DNA from: Lachnospiraceae bacterium
GTDB lineage: Bacteria; Bacillota; Clostridia; Lachnospirales; Lachnospiraceae
Length of the DNA: 62,369 nucleotides
Reading direction: 5' to 3'
NCBI GenBank assembly: GCA_910575255.1
Contig: CAJTEM010000029.1
Location: 1 to 62,369 of the forward strand
Positions 36,267 through 45,037 of this stretch are shown piece by piece. The notes below the pieces were generated by a model. That model saw only the letters and a list, made by a program, of their open reading frames with translations. It was not told where the DNA came from and made no database searches. A program made the position numbers and the translations under genes. Position 1 is the first letter of the stretch. Every line of letters starts with the position of its first letter.

Positions 36267-38162
36267 TCAGAATCCCACAAATAAATATTCCTGAACCCTG
36301 TTTCTGCTGGTTTTCGCATTATTTTGGTTTCCAAATGAATACATGTAGTCTATCGGAATCACCTCCACCTGCTTTTTATATTTTGCCATAATAGCAACCA
36401 TTTCTTCCTGCGCGGGTAAACTGTTCGAGGAATATGACACAATTAAAATACTGTCCTTAAACTTCTTGAACAATTGATCAAAAGCATCCGTTGCTCCTCT
36501 GCGTGTCGAAAAGGGTGTCGGATAGGACTTGAATTTTTTTGTCAAAGTATTCTGCTGAATTTCCACTCCTTTCCAGTCACGGGCGAGACCTTCTACAAAA
36601 TGATATCGCCTCACATATTCATTATCAGAAAGCGGCGAATAATACGGCGGATCGATGTACACAAGATCCGGCGTTCCCGCTTTCAGCTCCATAGCATCTC
36701 CATGCTTTGCTTTATTCGTTCTGCCATTATCAAACACTGCCTTATTCACTGCCTGCACTGCCTCTAAAAACTGTTGTTCCAGGGATTTCTTTAAATCCAT
36801 CCGGCCATCATTATACCGATCTCCCGTATATGTAAAAATCCCGCGCGGCCGTTTCTTCGTACAGGCACGAATTAAAGCAGTCATGGCAATGGCGTGCTTA
36901 TACGGATCCTTTATGGATGCAATATTCATTCTCAGGGTATCAATCCTGTCATTTTCCTCATCTGTGTAATACAAGCCCTGAAATGTATCCGCAACAAAAT
37001 GATCCGACTCCTTATACTGAACCAGAAGCCTCTCCGCCTCCTCCATGGACAGGGTGATCCCATTATTTTCAATCATCGCTTTTGCAAAGACTGCGGACAT
37101 CGCCATATAGTCATTGCTTATCACTGCCTTTCCCTGAGCTTTGAACATATACCCGACGATCCCTGAGCCGGCAAATAAATCTACTGCAGTGTCAAACGAA
37201 AACTGAGCTGCGACCGACCAGATTTCAGAGAGCAATTTACTTTTAGAACCCATGAATCTGGTAGCCGGATACTTTAAAACCTGCTCCGGTAATGGTTCCG
37301 AAACCGGCCTGAGCATTGTTTTTTTTCTTGGTGTGACTGTAACTATGACATCCTCTCCCCTTCTGTTATTTCCACTGCAGGATATATAACGCTTTGTCTG
37401 AATTACTTCAATATTAAATGGCTTATACAATTCATGTACCAGCGAATGATTCGAGTTTGTAAGAATCACATGACATCCCAGCTCCTGCAATCGTAATACC
37501 TCATTCGCCAATTCCACATGATCCTCCTCATAAAACTGCTCCTTTGTATAACGTTTAAAATCCGCATACTCCGAAACAGGAAGATATGGCGGATCCAAAA
37601 AGATAAAATCGCCGGCTTTTGCGTACTCATGCAACACCGACAGATAATCTCCGCATACGATGACCGCCCTCTTCAATATCTCTGATGCCGTGTGCAACGC
37701 ATCTGCATCGCAGAAATTGGGAGCCTTATATTTTCCAAACGGAACATTAAACTTTCCCTTTTTATTTACCCGGTAAAGGCCATTAAAGCAGGTCTTATTC
37801 AAATAAATTGTCCTTGCTGCAGCCTCCGGTTTGGTTAGATTCTGCCATTCCAAATTGCGGACATGATAAAACATCTCCTGAGTATTTTCGTATTTTTGTA
37901 AGCAATCTATCACTGTATCAACATCATCTGCAACCTGCCGATACACATTAATCAATTCCGGATTACTGTCAGAAATAATCGCATGATCTGGATTCAATGC
38001 AAAAAACATTGCACCCCCACCGATAAACGGCTCTATATATCTGTTATAGGAAGCGGGAACCTTGGGCAATAAATTTCCTAACATTTGTGTCTTCCCGCCC
38101 GCCCATTTTAATATAGGCTTCGCCTGCACATTATTCTTTTTTTTCATTGCCTGCTGTGTCAT
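36267..38162 (-). CDS. Fused double D12-class DNA adenine methyltransferase
   Basis: A 631-residue protein with two complete N6-adenine methyltransferases in tandem. The first has WAGGK, the S-adenosylmethionine motif EPFIGGG and catalytic DPPY at 190-193; the second has RFMGSKSKL, DLFAGSG and DPPY at 504-507. An asymmetric site needs a different enzyme for each strand, and a fusion like M.FokI solves this, so it suits the AlwI-type partner. The start at 38162 follows AAAGGAAACGGA; a 58-codon upstream extension crosses the promoter and is rejected. Confidence 0.9.
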   Translation of the reverse strand: MTQQAMKKKNNVQAKPILKWAGGKTQMLGNLLPKVPASYNRYIEPFIGGGAMFFALNPDHAIISDSNPELINVYRQVADDVDTVIDCLQKYENTQEMFYHVRNLEWQNLTKPEAAARTIYLNKTCFNGLYRVNKKGKFNVPFGKYKAPNFCDADALHTASEILKRAVIVCGDYLSVLHEYAKAGDFIFLDPPYLPVSEYADFKRYTKEQFYEEDHVELANEVLRLQELGCHVILTNSNHSLVHELYKPFNIEVIQTKRYISCSGNNRRGEDVIVTVTPRKKTMLRPVSEPLPEQVLKYPATRFMGSKSKLLSEIWSVAAQFSFDTAVDLFAGSGIVGYMFKAQGKAVISNDYMAMSAVFAKAMIENNGITLSMEEAERLLVQYKESDHFVADTFQGLYYTDEENDRIDTLRMNIASIKDPYKHAIAMTALIRACTKKRPRGIFTYTGDRYNDGRMDLKKSLEQQFLEAVQAVNKAVFDNGRTNKAKHGDAMELKAGTPDLVYIDPPYYSPLSDNEYVRRYHFVEGLARDWKGVEIQQNTLTKKFKSYPTPFSTRRGATDAFDQLFKKFKDSILIVSYSSNSLPAQEEMVAIMAKYKKQVEVIPIDYMYSFGNQNNAKTSRNRVQEYLFVGF

Positions 38163-38199
38163 TCCGTTTCCTTTCCCTATGACTGATTCCCCACCATAT

Positions 38200-38228
38200 A
38201 GTATACCTCTAAAAATCAGCAAAAGCAA
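38200..38228 (-). promoter_or_regulatory. Sigma-A promoter of the restriction-modification operon
   Basis: Minus-strand TTGCTT, a 17-bp spacer and TATACT, about 38 bp upstream of the methyltransferase start. The methyltransferase is transcribed first, the endonuclease second. Confidence 0.72.
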
Positions 38229-38271
38229 TAATATAGGGGTACTTTTCACGGGGAAGGGTTCCGGGGGGGAC

Positions 38272-38515
38272 GCCTTGGAACAAGGGGAGAGCCGCAGCGG
38301 GAAATGGTCTGCAGATGTTTCCGGTTTCGAGATCAAGAATTCCTAAAATTTCTGACTTTTGCAAAAAGCGAAACGCAAATCCACAAACTCGCTCCGCTCA
38401 GACAGTGTGGATTTGCGTTTCCATGCAAAACTCAGAAATTTAAGGACTTCTAAATCTCTGCAAAGTCAACATCTGCAGACCATTTCCCGCTGCGGCTCTC
38501 CCCTTGTTCCAAGGC
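38272..38515. repeat. Palindromic repeat B (complete)
   Basis: Outer arms 38272-38319 and 38468-38515 are perfectly complementary over 48 bp, yet their middle part differs from repeat A. The inner stem GAAACGCAAATCCACA pairs with TGTGGATTTGCGTTTC around the conserved loop (CTCGCTCCGCTCAGACAG). It lies just upstream of the restriction-modification promoter. Confidence 0.93.
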
Positions 38516-38577
38516 TGAATATCCCTTTTCCATAAATGAACTGACATTACTTCATGGATGGTTCTTTCAATGTCAGC

Positions 38578-38616
38578 AGGTATCAGCTCTGGAAAAAGGA
38601 ATTCCACGAATTGCGT
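38578..38616. repeat. Left-arm fragment of a type F repeat
   Basis: GGTATCAGCTCTGGAAAAAG and the following bases resemble the left outer arm of repeat F. A degenerate GGTACGCC border occurs at 38731-38738. Nothing else is recognised between 38516 and 38770. Confidence 0.6.
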
Positions 38617-38773
38617 CCTCACTACAAAAACAACAGTGTAAAAAATGAAAACATACTGTAAACTCAAGTTTTTGACTATCTACCATTGGGTATGTCTAAT
38701 ATAACCCTGGATGAAAGGAGGGAAGCGGGAGGTACGCCCATCTCAAAATATCTCTCGTTCATCGAAGATAAAA

Positions 38774-38810
38774 ACAGTTGACAACTGTTATTATCTGTTA
38801 TATACTGTTA
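38774..38810 (+). promoter_or_regulatory. Promoter and operator of the GntR-ABC operon
   Basis: A perfect TTGACA (38778-38783), 17-bp spacer and TATACT (38801-38806). A 17-bp palindrome AACAGTTGACAACTGTT overlaps the -35 box, and CTGTTA recurs at 38785, 38795 and 38805, exactly 10 bp apart. These are probable binding sites for the GntR protein encoded next. Confidence 0.75.
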
Positions 38811-38829
38811 TCAAGAAAGGAGAGCTGAT

Positions 38830-39204
38830 ATGAACCTCATCATCAATCATTCATCCATGCAGCCGATTTATGAGCAGATCTCCGGACAGATCAAGGAAAA
38901 AATCATTCATAATGATCTGATTGAGGGATCCTGTCTTCCTTCGGTCAGGACTCTTGCCCGAGAGCTGCGAATCAGTGCTCTGACTGTCAAAAAGTCATAC
39001 GATATCCTGGAGCAAGAAGGCTTTATCATTACCGTTCACGGGAAAGGAAGTTTTGTCGCCAGCGCTAACCAGGAACTGCTGGCAGAAGAGAAAAGACGGG
39101 AAGTGGAAGCTGAACTGGAACAGGCAATCCGCAAAGGCAGAAGCTGCGGATTGAAGGATTCGGAGATCAGAGAGCTTTTTCAGATCCTTTTGGAAGAGGG
39201 ATGA
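38830..39204 (+). CDS. GntR-family regulator, YtrA type
   Basis: A 124-residue protein of the small YtrA subfamily. The winged helix-turn-helix (YEQISGQIKEKIIHNDLIEG, then LPSVRTLARELRISALTVKKSYDILEQEGFI and the wing GKGSFVAS) covers residues 10-78; a short helical tail for dimerisation follows, with no ligand-binding domain. YtrA proteins repress adjacent ABC exporter operons. AAGGAGAG precedes the ATG. It is first in a three-gene operon, with probable binding sites over its own promoter. Confidence 0.92.
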   Translation: MNLIINHSSMQPIYEQISGQIKEKIIHNDLIEGSCLPSVRTLARELRISALTVKKSYDILEQEGFIITVHGKGSFVASANQELLAEEKRREVEAELEQAIRKGRSCGLKDSEIRELFQILLEEG

Positions 39205-39287
39205 AGACTTCATCCATTCATCGGTATTTTTACATCATACATCAAGTGCACAGTAAGCGATCCACATATAGAACGGAGGTTATCATT

Positions 39288-40136
39288 GTGATTCAATTAT
39301 ACAATATCAGCAAACAATACCCCGGATTTCAGCTGCAATGCTCTCTGGAGGTACCGCCAAACCGTGTGACTGCGCTGATCGGTCCTAACGGTTCCGGCAA
39401 AAGCACCACATTCAAGGCTATCCTGGGACTGATCCATCCGGATAGCGGTGAGCTTCGGATATTGGGAAAGCCGGTTTCTAAGCTAACCGTTTCGGATCGA
39501 ACCCTGCTGGGAGTTGCCATGTCTGATTCCTGTTTTAGTGGTTATCTTTTGATTCAGGATATCATTCCGATTCTGTCTCAGATGTATCCGACATTTCAAA
39601 AGGAATATTTCCTGGAAAAGTGCCGACATTTTAACCTTTCTCTTACCAGAAGAATCAATGATCTTTCTACCGGAATGAAAGCCAAGCTAAAGGTTCTCAT
39701 TGCCATATCTCATCAGGCCCGGCTGTTGATCCTGGATGAGCCGACAACAGGCCTGGACGTACTGGCAAGGGAAGAGGTTTTGGATATGTTGAGGGAATAT
39801 ATGCTTCCCGGCGATCGCTCTATCCTGATCAGCTCTCATATTTCCGGCGATCTGGAAGGGCTTTGCGATGACTTCTACCTGATTCACGATGGCAGGATTC
39901 TCCTTCATGAGGAGACAGATACTCTTTTGGACTGTTATGGCATTCTTAAAGTAACAGAAGAACAATATCACACTCTGGATTCAAGCTATTTACTCAGAAA
40001 AAAAAGAGAATCCTACGGTTATCGGATTCTCACCACACAAAAGCAGTTTTACCAGGAAAATATGCCAGAGCTTGTAATCGAAAAATGCAATATTGACGAG
40101 ATTATTCTGATGATGACTAAGGGGGAGGTATTATGA
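39288..40136 (+). CDS. ABC transporter ATP-binding protein
   Basis: A 282-residue ATPase of the CcmA/YtrB export type. Walker A is IGPNGSGKSTT, the signature motif is the divergent LSTGMKAKL (in place of LSGGQ), and Walker B is LLILDEPTTGLD, with the switch region SSHISGDL. I start at the GTG 39288, preceded by ACGGAGG at an eight-base distance; the ATG at 39201 would overlap the GntR stop but has a poorer site and adds 29 residues with no family match. It overlaps the permease gene by 4 bp. Confidence 0.86.
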   Translation: MIQLYNISKQYPGFQLQCSLEVPPNRVTALIGPNGSGKSTTFKAILGLIHPDSGELRILGKPVSKLTVSDRTLLGVAMSDSCFSGYLLIQDIIPILSQMYPTFQKEYFLEKCRHFNLSLTRRINDLSTGMKAKLKVLIAISHQARLLILDEPTTGLDVLAREEVLDMLREYMLPGDRSILISSHISGDLEGLCDDFYLIHDGRILLHEETDTLLDCYGILKVTEEQYHTLDSSYLLRKKRESYGYRILTTQKQFYQENMPELVIEKCNIDEIILMMTKGEVL

Positions 40137-40777
40137 AAGGACTTTTAATTAAAGACTGGAAGCTCCTGAAAAATCAGGGCCGCTTCTTTTTGATGATCCT
40201 GGCAGCAAGCCTGATTCCGCTCTTTTTCTCTCAGAACTATGTCAACTTTATTACCAGTTATCTCACCTTTATCTTCTCTGTCTTTGTACTGAGCACCCTC
40301 AGCTATGACAGCTACGATAACGGCATGATCTTTCTTTTGTCATTGCCAGTCAGCCGCAGGATCTATGTACAGGAAAAATACCTGTTTTCTTTACTCCTGG
40401 CTTCCGGAGCCTGGCTGGTTTCGCTGATTTTGCGCGTGTCAGTCTTCTCCCTGCGCTCCTCTCTGCCAGAAGGCTTAAACGAGGTCCTTATGGATCCAAT
40501 CTATCTGATATTGGCCCTGTTCTTCCTTGAGTATTCCCTGCCCCTTCATCTGAAATTCGGGAATGAAAAGGGGCGCATACTTAGCTTTACTATTCTGGGA
40601 CTGCTTGCCTTTGCAATCTTTACGATAGCACGTACGAGCCAGGGATTCCTGCTCCTCTCTGCTTTAAAACACCAATCACCATTAATTATTATCGTAATAT
40701 TGCTTTTCCTTTGCATCCTGTTTTTGGGAATCTCCTATCATCTGTCCGTCAGGATCCTGGAAAAAAAGGAATTCTGA
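40133..40777 (+). CDS. ABC-2 type permease
   Basis: A 214-residue membrane protein with about six hydrophobic segments and the LSYDSYDNGMIFLLSLPVSR block typical of ABC-2 permeases of the YtrC/YhcI kind. It pairs with the ATPase before it; their reading frames overlap. The exported compound is unknown; related GntR-controlled systems respond to cell-wall antibiotics. It ends 23 bp before the convergent rsmI. Confidence 0.82.
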   Translation: MKGLLIKDWKLLKNQGRFFLMILAASLIPLFFSQNYVNFITSYLTFIFSVFVLSTLSYDSYDNGMIFLLSLPVSRRIYVQEKYLFSLLLASGAWLVSLILRVSVFSLRSSLPEGLNEVLMDPIYLILALFFLEYSLPLHLKFGNEKGRILSFTILGLLAFAIFTIARTSQGFLLLSALKHQSPLIIIVILLFLCILFLGISYHLSVRILEKKEF

Positions 40778-40799
40778 CCTGCAAAGTGTATCCGTTTTT

Positions 40800-41669
40800 T
40801 TATTTCTCCGCCAGAGACTGATAGATCTCTCTCTTACTGACTCCCCGGTCTCTGGCAACCATTTTCATGGCCTCCTTTTTTTCTATTCCCTGCTCTAAAT
40901 ACAGGTCCATATGTTCCTTCACACAGAGATCCTCCCAGGATCTCTGTTGTTCCTTCTGAAGTGCTTCCCTGCTTTTTCCTTCAATCACAATCACACATTC
41001 CCCTCTTGGTTTTTCCAGGCGGTATCGCTCCAATGCCTCACGAAAGGTCGTTTGGAAGGCTTCCTCATACTTTTTTGTCAATTCCCGACAGATCGTTATC
41101 CTACGCTCAGCTCCCAAATTCTCTGACAACTCCTTCAGCGTCCGTACCAGATGGTGTGGCGCCTCATAGACAATGATCGTCCTGGTTTCCTCCTTCAGTT
41201 CGTTAAGAATCCATTGCCGCTCTTTTTTATCTGCCGGCAAAAATGCCTCAAAACAGAATCTTCTGGTTGCCAATCCGGAAAGTGTCAATGCCGTCACACA
41301 AGCCGCAGGTCCTGGCAGGGATGTTACCTCAACCCCTGCCGCATAGCACTGCCGTACCAGCTCTTCTCCTGGATCTGAGATCCCCGGTGTTCCTGCATCT
41401 GTCACCAGCGCAATATTCACACCACGAAGGAGCTTATCCACAAGCTGCCTTGCCTTATCCACCTTATTATACTCATGATAACTGGTCATAGGCGTCCTGA
41501 TTTCAAAATGATTCAGCAGCTTAATGCTATGTCTGGTATCCTCCGCTGCAATCAGGTCCACCTGCTTTAGGGTATTCAATACCCTGAGCGTAATATCCTC
41601 CAGATTCCCTATTGGTGTCGCGCAGAGATACAGCTTACCTCTTCCCGAATTCTCAGCAGTTTTATCCAC
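40800..41669 (-). CDS. rsmI: 16S rRNA (cytidine1402-2'-O)-methyltransferase
   Basis: A 289-residue tetrapyrrole-methylase-fold enzyme that methylates the ribose of C1402 in the decoding centre of 16S rRNA. Motifs are LYLCATPIGNLEDITLR, AAEDTRHS and DAGTPGISDPGE. I start at the GTG 41669 because GAGGAGG is eight bases before it; the ATG at 41693 lies upstream of that site. Last gene of the yaaO-to-rsmI operon. Confidence 0.93.
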   Translation of the reverse strand: MDKTAENSGRGKLYLCATPIGNLEDITLRVLNTLKQVDLIAAEDTRHSIKLLNHFEIRTPMTSYHEYNKVDKARQLVDKLLRGVNIALVTDAGTPGISDPGEELVRQCYAAGVEVTSLPGPAACVTALTLSGLATRRFCFEAFLPADKKERQWILNELKEETRTIIVYEAPHHLVRTLKELSENLGAERRITICRELTKKYEEAFQTTFREALERYRLEKPRGECVIVIEGKSREALQKEQQRSWEDLCVKEHMDLYLEQGIEKKEAMKMVARDRGVSKREIYQSLAEK

Positions 41670-41701
41670 AATCCCTACCTCCTCGATCCACATGCTTTAA
41701 T

Positions 41702-42460
41702 CTAATACCCATAGGTAGTACAGATTTCCTCCGAATATACACCGGGTTCCTTAAATACAATCACCGGAGCTTCCACCTTCATCATCGCCCCGCCTCCTCT
41801 TACTGCTTCAATCAGGACCATATTGGCTTCCCGGTCTGCAAAAGGATGAACCATCTTCATTCGCTTTGGTTCCAGGGCATATTTCTGCAATATACAGATA
41901 ATCTCCGCCAGACGCCGCGGCCGATGCACCAGGTAAAATCTTCCTCCCGGTCTCAGAAGCAATGCTGCTTCCCGAGCCACATCCTCCAGAGTGCAGAAGA
42001 TCTCATGACGGGAGATTGCCTTCATGGTATCCGGGTTTTTCAGTCCCTGCTGACTCACCATATAAGGAGGATTGGATGTCACCACATCAAAAGAAGCCCT
42101 GCCACAGATCTGGCCGGCTTCCTTTATATCCCCATGAATGATCGTGATTCGTTCCTCTAATCCATTCAGCATCACACTTCTGAGAGCCATCTCTGCAACT
42201 TCTTCCTGAATCTCCAGACCAGTAAAATGATTCCCTTCTGTCTTCGCTTCCAACAGAATGGGAATAATCCCCGTGCCGGTTCCCAGATCGATCATCCTTT
42301 CTCCCTGCTTCACCTGTGCGAAACCTGACAACAGCACTGCATCCATTCCAAAACAAAATCCATTTTTCTTCTGAATAATCCGATAATGATTCCGCTGCAG
42401 GTCATCTACTCTCTCGTCCTCACCGATTCTTATCTCTTTTCTGGTATCTATTCTCTCCAT
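41702..42460 (-). CDS. trmN6: tRNA1(Val) (adenine37-N6)-methyltransferase
   Basis: A 252-residue class I methyltransferase of the TrmN6/YabB family. S-adenosylmethionine binding is at MIDLGTGTGIIPILL, and the adenine-N6 catalytic motif NPPY appears in VVTSNPPYMVS. The N-terminal QKKNGFCFGMDAVLLSGF is family-specific. It occupies the same place as yabB in Bacillus, next to rsmI. Length is normal. Confidence 0.92.
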   Translation of the reverse strand: MERIDTRKEIRIGEDERVDDLQRNHYRIIQKKNGFCFGMDAVLLSGFAQVKQGERMIDLGTGTGIIPILLEAKTEGNHFTGLEIQEEVAEMALRSVMLNGLEERITIIHGDIKEAGQICGRASFDVVTSNPPYMVSQQGLKNPDTMKAISRHEIFCTLEDVAREAALLLRPGGRFYLVHRPRRLAEIICILQKYALEPKRMKMVHPFADREANMVLIEAVRGGGAMMKVEAPVIVFKEPGVYSEEICTTYGY

Positions 42461-42478
42461 CTCACATTCTCTTAACTC

Positions 42479-43387
42479 TTATTCTTCAAGCTTTGATCTT
42501 CCCTCTTTCTTTTCCAACGCCTCCAGCTTTTTCAGCTCTGCATCCTCCACCTCGGTCTTCTTTTTCCTTTTTCTTGGCTTGAACCGCAGCTGCTCTACCT
42601 TATATTCCCGAATCTCCTTCTCATCATGGTCCACGATTACGATCACTTTTACCTGCTGACGCAGCACATTGACACTGTGCACCTCCCCCTTCAAACCATC
42701 ATCCGTAGTCACGAAATCTCCGACATTAGGAAGATTGCTGTTCAGATATTCATAAGTTTCTTCCTCATTCTTCAGACAGCACATCAGCCGTCCACATACC
42801 CCGGAAATCTTTGTCGGATTCAGAGAAAGATTCTGCTCCTTTGCCATACGGATCGAAACCGGAATAAATTCAGACAGATAAGAATGACAACAAAGTTCAC
42901 GTCCGCAGATTCCGACACCTCCTACAATCTTAGTCTCATCCCGGACACCTACCTGCCTCAGTTCAATCCTTGTCTTGAAAACAGATGCCAGATCCTTCAC
43001 CAGCTCCCGGAAATCGATTCGCCCGTCTGCGGTAAAGTAAAACAGAATCTTATTATTATCAAAAGTATATTCCACATCAATCAGCTTCATCTCCAGCCCA
43101 TGCTTGCGGATCTTTTCCTGACAAATACCAAAAGCATCCTTTTCCTTCCTTCGGTTGCTCTCTTCCTTTGCCCTGTCTTCTGCTGTCGCCATGCGGATCA
43201 CAGACTTCAGTGGCTGAATTACCTTGCTATCCTCCACCTGCCGGTTTCCCAGTACCACATAACCATATTCCACACCCCGCGCTGTCTCCACGATTACATG
43301 ATCCCCGCTCTTAATCTCCATCTGTCCCGGCCCAAAATAATAGACCTTTCCTCCACTCCGAAACCTGACTCCTATCACTGTTATCAT
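42479..43387 (-). CDS. ricT: PSP1 family protein RicT (YaaT)
   Basis: A 302-residue PSP1-domain protein. Two conserved cysteine clusters, GICGRELCCHSYL and GVCGRLMCCL, mark RicT, which in Bacillus works with RicA and RicF as an Fe-S complex affecting RNA processing and sporulation. The C-terminal 40 residues are highly charged. It lies 3 bp after holB and 18 bp before trmN6. RicA and RicF are not in the window. Confidence 0.93.
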   Translation of the reverse strand: MITVIGVRFRSGGKVYYFGPGQMEIKSGDHVIVETARGVEYGYVVLGNRQVEDSKVIQPLKSVIRMATAEDRAKEESNRRKEKDAFGICQEKIRKHGLEMKLIDVEYTFDNNKILFYFTADGRIDFRELVKDLASVFKTRIELRQVGVRDETKIVGGVGICGRELCCHSYLSEFIPVSIRMAKEQNLSLNPTKISGVCGRLMCCLKNEEETYEYLNSNLPNVGDFVTTDDGLKGEVHSVNVLRQQVKVIVIVDHDEKEIREYKVEQLRFKPRKRKKKTEVEDAELKKLEALEKKEGRSKLEE

Positions 43388-43390
43388 AAA

Positions 43391-44392
43391 TTAATTCTCC
43401 CTTCCGCCTTCCTTTATCACCAAAAGCATCAATTCCAATGCCAGTTCCATATTTACATTCGCATTCAGGCGCATTCTCGTCTTAGTGACTGCATCAGCTA
43501 TTTTTCCCAGTTTATCGTAACTGCTTCTCCTTCCTTCCTCTTCGATTGCCGGATACTCTTCCTTAAAAATCAGCAGATCTCCATCTTTCGTTGATTTTAA
43601 AACCAGTACATCCCGGTACCACATCTCGATAAAATCCAGACATTCCTGAATATCTGCCTTTTCCTCCTTCAACCTGCGAATCGTATCCAGAATTTCAGAA
43701 ATATCTGTCTCATGTATCTTCTTCAAAAGCTGCAAAACAGCCTGATACATCGCCTGAAAATTCTCTGAAGATGCAATCGAAACAGCCCTTCCCAAATTCC
43801 CCCTGGCAAATGCACTGTAGATCTCTGCCTGCGTAACAGATACTCCCAGCCTTTCTGTCAGATATCCTCTCACCACAGAATCTTGTAGCGGCTTTAGCTT
43901 AAGCTGTATGCACCGGGAAAGAATGGTAGGCAGAAAGGTTTCCTGATTAGCAGTCAGAAGCATCAAGACAGCATAACCTGGAGGCTCCTCAATCGTCTTC
44001 AGTATTGCATTCTGCGCCTGTATTGTCATTTTCTCCGCTTCATCCACAATATAAATCTTATAATCACCACTATATGGCATAATTGAGATGGTATCATGAA
44101 TCTGTTCCCGAATATCATCCACACCAATACTGGCAGCCTTTTCATGTGTCACTTCAATCAGATCCGGATGATTATTACTGAGAACCTGCCTGCAGGCATG
44201 ACAATGCATACACGCTCTTCCTGACCCTTCCTCACAGAGCAATGCCAGAGAAAACGCACGGGCAAGCATTTTCTTACCCATGCCGTCCTCCCCGCTGAGG
44301 ATATATGCATGAGAAACCTTCTTCTGTTCCATGGCTCTCTGAAAATGCTCTTTTATTGAATCATGTACCACTATTTCATCAAATCCAGGCAT
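43391..44392 (-). CDS. holB: DNA polymerase III delta-prime subunit
   Basis: A 333-residue clamp-loader subunit. The AAA+ fold shows a P-loop-like GEDGMGKKML, a zinc site CMHCHACRQVL with an upstream cysteine, the DEAEKM and AILKTIEEPP segments and SRCIQLKLKPL. AAAGGAG precedes the ATG at 44392. It lies between gmk and ricT as in the Bacillus yaa cluster. Confidence 0.93.
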   Translation of the reverse strand: MPGFDEIVVHDSIKEHFQRAMEQKKVSHAYILSGEDGMGKKMLARAFSLALLCEEGSGRACMHCHACRQVLSNNHPDLIEVTHEKAASIGVDDIREQIHDTISIMPYSGDYKIYIVDEAEKMTIQAQNAILKTIEEPPGYAVLMLLTANQETFLPTILSRCIQLKLKPLQDSVVRGYLTERLGVSVTQAEIYSAFARGNLGRAVSIASSENFQAMYQAVLQLLKKIHETDISEILDTIRRLKEEKADIQECLDFIEMWYRDVLVLKSTKDGDLLIFKEEYPAIEEEGRRSSYDKLGKIADAVTKTRMRLNANVNMELALELMLLVIKEGGREN

Positions 44393-44457
44393 GATGACTC
44401 CTTTCATACAGGAAAAAGTATAACATAAAATTGGACCCCTGTATAGAAAAATCCCTT

Positions 44458-45030
44458 TTACATCTCCTCCTTAATTTCCCTGATACAGCAATCGATATCA
44501 TCATTTCGGTAAACTCTGGTGATTCCGCAGCCTTTTAATTTCTCTTCTGAGAAATCCTCTTCATCTGCCAGAAATCTTCGGCAAAGCTCTGCATAATTCG
44601 GCTCTCTCTGCTGACGCTCACGCTTCAAAGCACGTTCCAGACGTAAGCCATCCTCCACGACAATATAGACAGGAAACACAATCTCGGTTCCAAAATAATC
44701 CCTCAGCTTTTCATAAGATTCCAATGTGCCGATCGCCAGATAATCCTCCTCGCTTCTCCCTGTTATTCCGTCATCAACGGTCGCATAACTCCAGGGTCCG
44801 GCCATTGTCTGGTAGACTCTGAGTTCAATAATCTTTCCCCTGATCCGGAAATCCTCCAGCTGTTCCTGATTTACAAAATAATACTCTGTCCCCTGTCTCT
44901 CTCCATCCCTCATGGGACGTGTTGTATAGAGAACGATCGGATGAAGCTTCGGACATTCCTTTAAAAGTCTTTTATAAATGGTATCCTTTCCGGATGCACT
45001 TTTTCCCATCAGATAAAATATTCTACCCAT
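44458..45030 (-). CDS. gmk: Guanylate kinase-like protein
   Basis: A 190-residue kinase with P-loop MGKSASGKDT and the guanylate-kinase block VLYTTRPMRDGERQGTEYYFV, which binds GMP. It would convert GMP to GDP with ATP. Several ATGs overlap the end of the previous gene (45051, 45048); I choose 45030 because the kinase fold begins there. In Bacillus the equivalent place between yaaO and holB is held by thymidylate kinase (tmk), so this is a position swap. Another gmk copy may exist elsewhere. Confidence 0.88.
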   Translation of the reverse strand: MGRIFYLMGKSASGKDTIYKRLLKECPKLHPIVLYTTRPMRDGERQGTEYYFVNQEQLEDFRIRGKIIELRVYQTMAGPWSYATVDDGITGRSEEDYLAIGTLESYEKLRDYFGTEIVFPVYIVVEDGLRLERALKRERQQREPNYAELCRRFLADEEDFSEEKLKGCGITRVYRNDDIDCCIREIKEEM

Positions 45031-45037
45031 GTTTTTA

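Noticed and set aside
38163-38336. 58-codon N-terminal extension of the methyltransferase
   Set aside because: It would cross the promoter and enter the arm of palindrome B; the ribosome binding site supports 38162.
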